Assembly: GCF_000934685.1 (NCBI RefSeq)
Contig: NZ_JYNQ01000001.1
Span: 3,571,501-3,635,500, forward strand
Direction of reading: 5' to 3'
Length of the DNA: 64,000 nucleotides
Source: Lacinutrix sp. Hel_I_90
GTDB taxonomy: Bacteria; Bacteroidota; Bacteroidia; Flavobacteriales; Flavobacteriaceae
Below, one piece after another: positions 62,254 to 64,000 of this stretch. The notes beneath the pieces are model-generated. The model had not been told where the DNA came from, searched no databases, and saw only the letters and a program-made list of their open reading frames with translations. Each line of letters starts with the position of its first letter. Within the stretch, counting starts at the first letter, position 1. A program made the translations under genes and the position numbers.

Positions 62254-63103
62254 GTGCGTTTTTTTTCTCCGCAATTCTTTTTATATATTTTATTCGTTGA
62301 ATATGTCCATTTCTAGAGGCTTCACTTCTTGTTAAATCGACAGACCGTTCAAAAGTGTGAGGTAAGGGACTAATTGCGTTATTTTTAACTTGAATGCCTG
62401 TAACTATTGGATTATGTGTACAGTAGTGAGTCTTTTTAAAATTTATTTTCAAACCACGATTGCGCAGTTCCTCCAAAATTTGAGGTGTCCTATCTTTAAA
62501 ATCAACTGGACTTGAGATTGTTATATCATCTACATAGACTGAAACTTTTAATCCGTCATTTTTATATTTTTCAAACAAGTCGCCACAACTATGAAAAACA
62601 ACCAATGAAGCTAAAAATGAAGAAGTCGGACAACCTTGGGGAATAGCTCCTTCTTTAGTTGAAATACGAGTTATCAGTTTTGCGATATCTGGGTAAAATC
62701 CTTCTTTTCTTAAGGCAGTTTCAACAGTCGTGAAATGAACAGACGGGTAGAAGTCTTTTAAATCGGTAAGGAAGAAATACTTGTTTCCTTGATGATAACG
62801 GGCGTTTAAAACCGCATCTTTTTTCTTTAAGCCTCCAAAAAAATATTCAGGTAGTTTAAGTTTATACAAGACATTATTCAATAATCTAGATTGAACAAAT
62901 TTTAATTTGTTGACAGGAGCGTTTATTGGTCTTGTTAAAGGTTTTCCATTTTCAAATCTTGGTTGTCCTTTTTCATCTGTTTTAGGTTCATCCCAATTTC
63001 TGTAAAATTTACTTTCGTTTAAGTCAAGAGAGGAAGATAATTTTAGAAGTAAACTTTTATCTATTTTTAAAGCATAAGCTAAATCTTTTACTCTTTTCTT
63101 CAT
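62249..63103 (-). CDS. Retron-type reverse transcriptase
   Basis: A 284-residue reverse transcriptase of the retron clade. Visible blocks: LKKKDAVLNARYHQG (NAxxH at 100-104, a retron RT hallmark), first catalytic Asp in FLTDLKDFYPSV (about 114), IPQGCPTSSFLASL (155-166), active-site YVDD at 190-193, and IVTG at 233-236 (VTG, thumb-side recognition of msr). Short length fits a stand-alone retron RT. It starts 9 bp after the HTH gene and is the last gene of the operon; the stop merges with the element. Retrons make msDNA and act as anti-phage toxin-antitoxin systems; that role here is inferred. Confidence 0.9.
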   Translation of the reverse strand: MKKRVKDLAYALKIDKSLLLKLSSSLDLNESKFYRNWDEPKTDEKGQPRFENGKPLTRPINAPVNKLKFVQSRLLNNVLYKLKLPEYFFGGLKKKDAVLNARYHQGNKYFFLTDLKDFYPSVHFTTVETALRKEGFYPDIAKLITRISTKEGAIPQGCPTSSFLASLVVFHSCGDLFEKYKNDGLKVSVYVDDITISSPVDFKDRTPQILEELRNRGLKINFKKTHYCTHNPIVTGIQVKNNAISPLPHTFERSVDLTRSEASRNGHIQRIKYIKRIAEKKNAP

Positions 63104-63112
63104 TTCAAAAAG

Positions 63113-63403
63113 TTATGAAATGAAAACATCACTTATTAGACCTTTGATAGAAGGTTCTAACATTCTGAAAGCTTCTTGCTTAGACTGGGCTATATCTTCT
63201 TTATCAAGAGAAAAGAATACCAATACAGGCATTGGTATAGCAAGAGCGTTAGCAATTTGCTTTAGAATACTTAATGTAGGTTCTTTTCTGCCTTTTTCAA
63301 TTGAAGAAAGGTAAGATTGTGACAAACCACATTCGACAGCAAAATCAGTTTGCTTGAAACCTTTTTGCTGTCTTAAATCTTTTATGGCATTACCTATATT
63401 CAT
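63113..63403 (-). CDS. XRE-type helix-turn-helix protein of the retron operon
   Basis: A 96-residue protein with an HTH_3 domain at residues 4-60 (IGNAIKDLRQQKGFKQTDFAVECGLSQSYLSSIEKGRKEPTLSIL) and a helical C-terminal tail (LVFFSLDKEDIAQSKQEAFRML). ATG at 63403 is preferred because the HTH begins there; the frame extends 21 codons further. It lies 37 bp after the 78-residue ORF and 9 bp before the RT. Several retron types include such an HTH protein; it may control the operon or bind the RT/msDNA complex. Confidence 0.85.
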   Translation of the reverse strand: MNIGNAIKDLRQQKGFKQTDFAVECGLSQSYLSSIEKGRKEPTLSILKQIANALAIPMPVLVFFSLDKEDIAQSKQEAFRMLEPSIKGLISDVFIS

Positions 63404-63440
63404 ATCAATATTTGATTTAAAAAAAATGAGAAGTGGGGAA

Positions 63441-63677
63441 TTAGAATAACCCTGAGATATCGTCAATTCCGAAGAATTTCAAAAATCTTAGAAGTAGGGA
63501 GAGAACTTTCAAAATTTGGTCCGGACTGTTGTCCTTTTCATTGTTTGACATCTCTTCCAACTCTACTAGAATTGCTTCTAGCAAAGCTTTATCCTCTTCC
63601 GAGAACGCGTACCCGCTCTTTGCGAGTAGTGACCTCACTCCGTTCTGGAGTTGGTCAACTCTGTGTTTGTGTTTCAT
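63441..63677 (-). CDS. 78-residue unknown protein, first gene of the retron operon
   Basis: A small protein with a polar helical start (MKHKHRVDQLQNGVRSLL), an acidic middle (EEDKALLEAILVELEEMSNNEKD) and a hydrophobic or amphipathic C-terminal helix (ILKVLSLLLRFLKFFGI, about 55-71). It has no signal peptide. No family was recognised. Position at the head of a retron operon makes it the main candidate for the toxic or membrane-acting effector, or a cofactor of the HTH protein. Confidence 0.7.
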   Translation of the reverse strand: MKHKHRVDQLQNGVRSLLAKSGYAFSEEDKALLEAILVELEEMSNNEKDNSPDQILKVLSLLLRFLKFFGIDDISGLF

Positions 63678-63689
63678 ACTATATCGTAT

Positions 63690-63990
63690 AATTTAATTAA
63701 CTAGTTTATAAAAAACTAGGGGAGCACTATGCTACCTGCTTAATTAGCTGCGTGAACCCAAATAGGATATAGTCCTAAACACTTCTCAAGTTCCTGCTTA
63801 AATTTAAAACCTCTTATAGTAATTAGTTTCCTCTTTAAGCAATCTTGTAAGGGGTTGAATAAATCTAAATCTGTCTTCTTCTGTACTTCTTTTCAGTTGT
63901 ACGTCCGTTCGGTCATTAGGTCTCTTGTTGCCATTACAAATACCCATTACGGGTGGAGGGAAAATCCCTCTTCAATAGTTTTAATAAAAA
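63690..63990 (-). ncRNA. Candidate retron msr-msd RNA
   Basis: A roughly 300-nt stretch without ORF just upstream of the retron operon. Minus-strand hairpins in order: GAGGGATTTTCCCTC, ACCCGTAATGGGT, GTAC...GTAC, GCTTAAA...TTTAAGC (63840-63797), AGGACTATATCCT, AGCATAGTGCT and CTAGTTTTTTATAAACTAG (63719-63701). TTAAGCAGG occurs twice (63801-63793 and 63742-63734). A chain of short stems then a longer one fits msr-msd. Pairing a1/a2 arms were not found beyond 7 bp (AAAACTA with TAGTTTT), and the 5' end may lie outside the window. Confidence 0.45.
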
Positions 63991-64000
63991 AACTCTTGGG

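Noticed and set aside
63971-64000. CRISPR or tandem repeat at the right edge
   Set aside because: Only single short hairpins and a T-run are seen; no direct repeats of regular spacing.

Overview
The window is a 64 kb AT-rich piece of a Bacteroidota chromosome, almost certainly a Flavobacteriaceae-type organism. Supporting signs are a protein with a C-terminal type IX secretion (Por) sorting domain, many Bacteroidota-specific families (DUF4252, DUF5777, DUF5074, DUF6624), TAnnTTTG-type -7 promoter elements, start codons without Shine-Dalgarno sequences, and an HAD-first fatty-acid oxidation protein. No rRNA, tRNA or CRISPR array was recognised.

Positions 1-49 kb are mostly housekeeping. In order: the end of a magnesium-chelatase-like AAA+ ATPase; an alpha/beta hydrolase-OsmC fusion; an orphan SBP_bac_3 lipoprotein; a peptidase pair (M1, M28); a marR-fadN-fadA-fadE beta-oxidation operon with a nearby acyl-CoA synthetase; purL; a secreted endonuclease I; an RsmB-type rRNA methyltransferase; two nearly identical tandem surface proteins; a YceI / c-type heme / DUF5777 / OB-fold operon; and rmuC. 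A vitamin B12 uptake locus follows: btuFCD diverges from a btuB-like receptor that sits behind a clear cobalamin riboswitch, with a DUF5074 lipoprotein after it. Then come an Lrp regulator, an S41 protease coupled to a PP-loop ATPase, an ECF sigma / membrane protein / DUF4252 operon, purB with an overlooked small membrane protein, a DUF1028 protein, a heme-binding protein, a GT4 glycosyltransferase and a J-domain/KTSC protein.

Positions 49-63.7 kb look different. Small unrelated genes lie almost all on the minus strand and are separated by 125-200 bp elements. The best-preserved elements start and end with partly complementary arms (YAAC...GTTR-type cores plus inner ATAGC/GCTAT blocks) and begin right at, or even inside, the stop codon of the preceding gene. 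This is the architecture of a gene-cassette array with integron attC-like recombination sites, although the sites do not match the classical attC consensus and no integrase is in the window. Copies and genes are well preserved towards 64 kb. Further left they are progressively decayed, with pseudogenes of the DoxX, YwqK/MORN, DUF6624 and WD40 families and IS remnants. That gradient would fit insertion at a site beyond the right edge of the window.

The right-most and most intact cassette is a compact three-gene operon: a 78-residue unknown protein, an XRE-type helix-turn-helix protein, and a retron-type reverse transcriptase (NAxxH, YVDD and VTG motifs). A hairpin-rich non-coding stretch precedes it and could be the msr-msd RNA. 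A putative anti-phage retron carried as a cassette in a Bacteroidota integron-like array is the most interesting system in this window.
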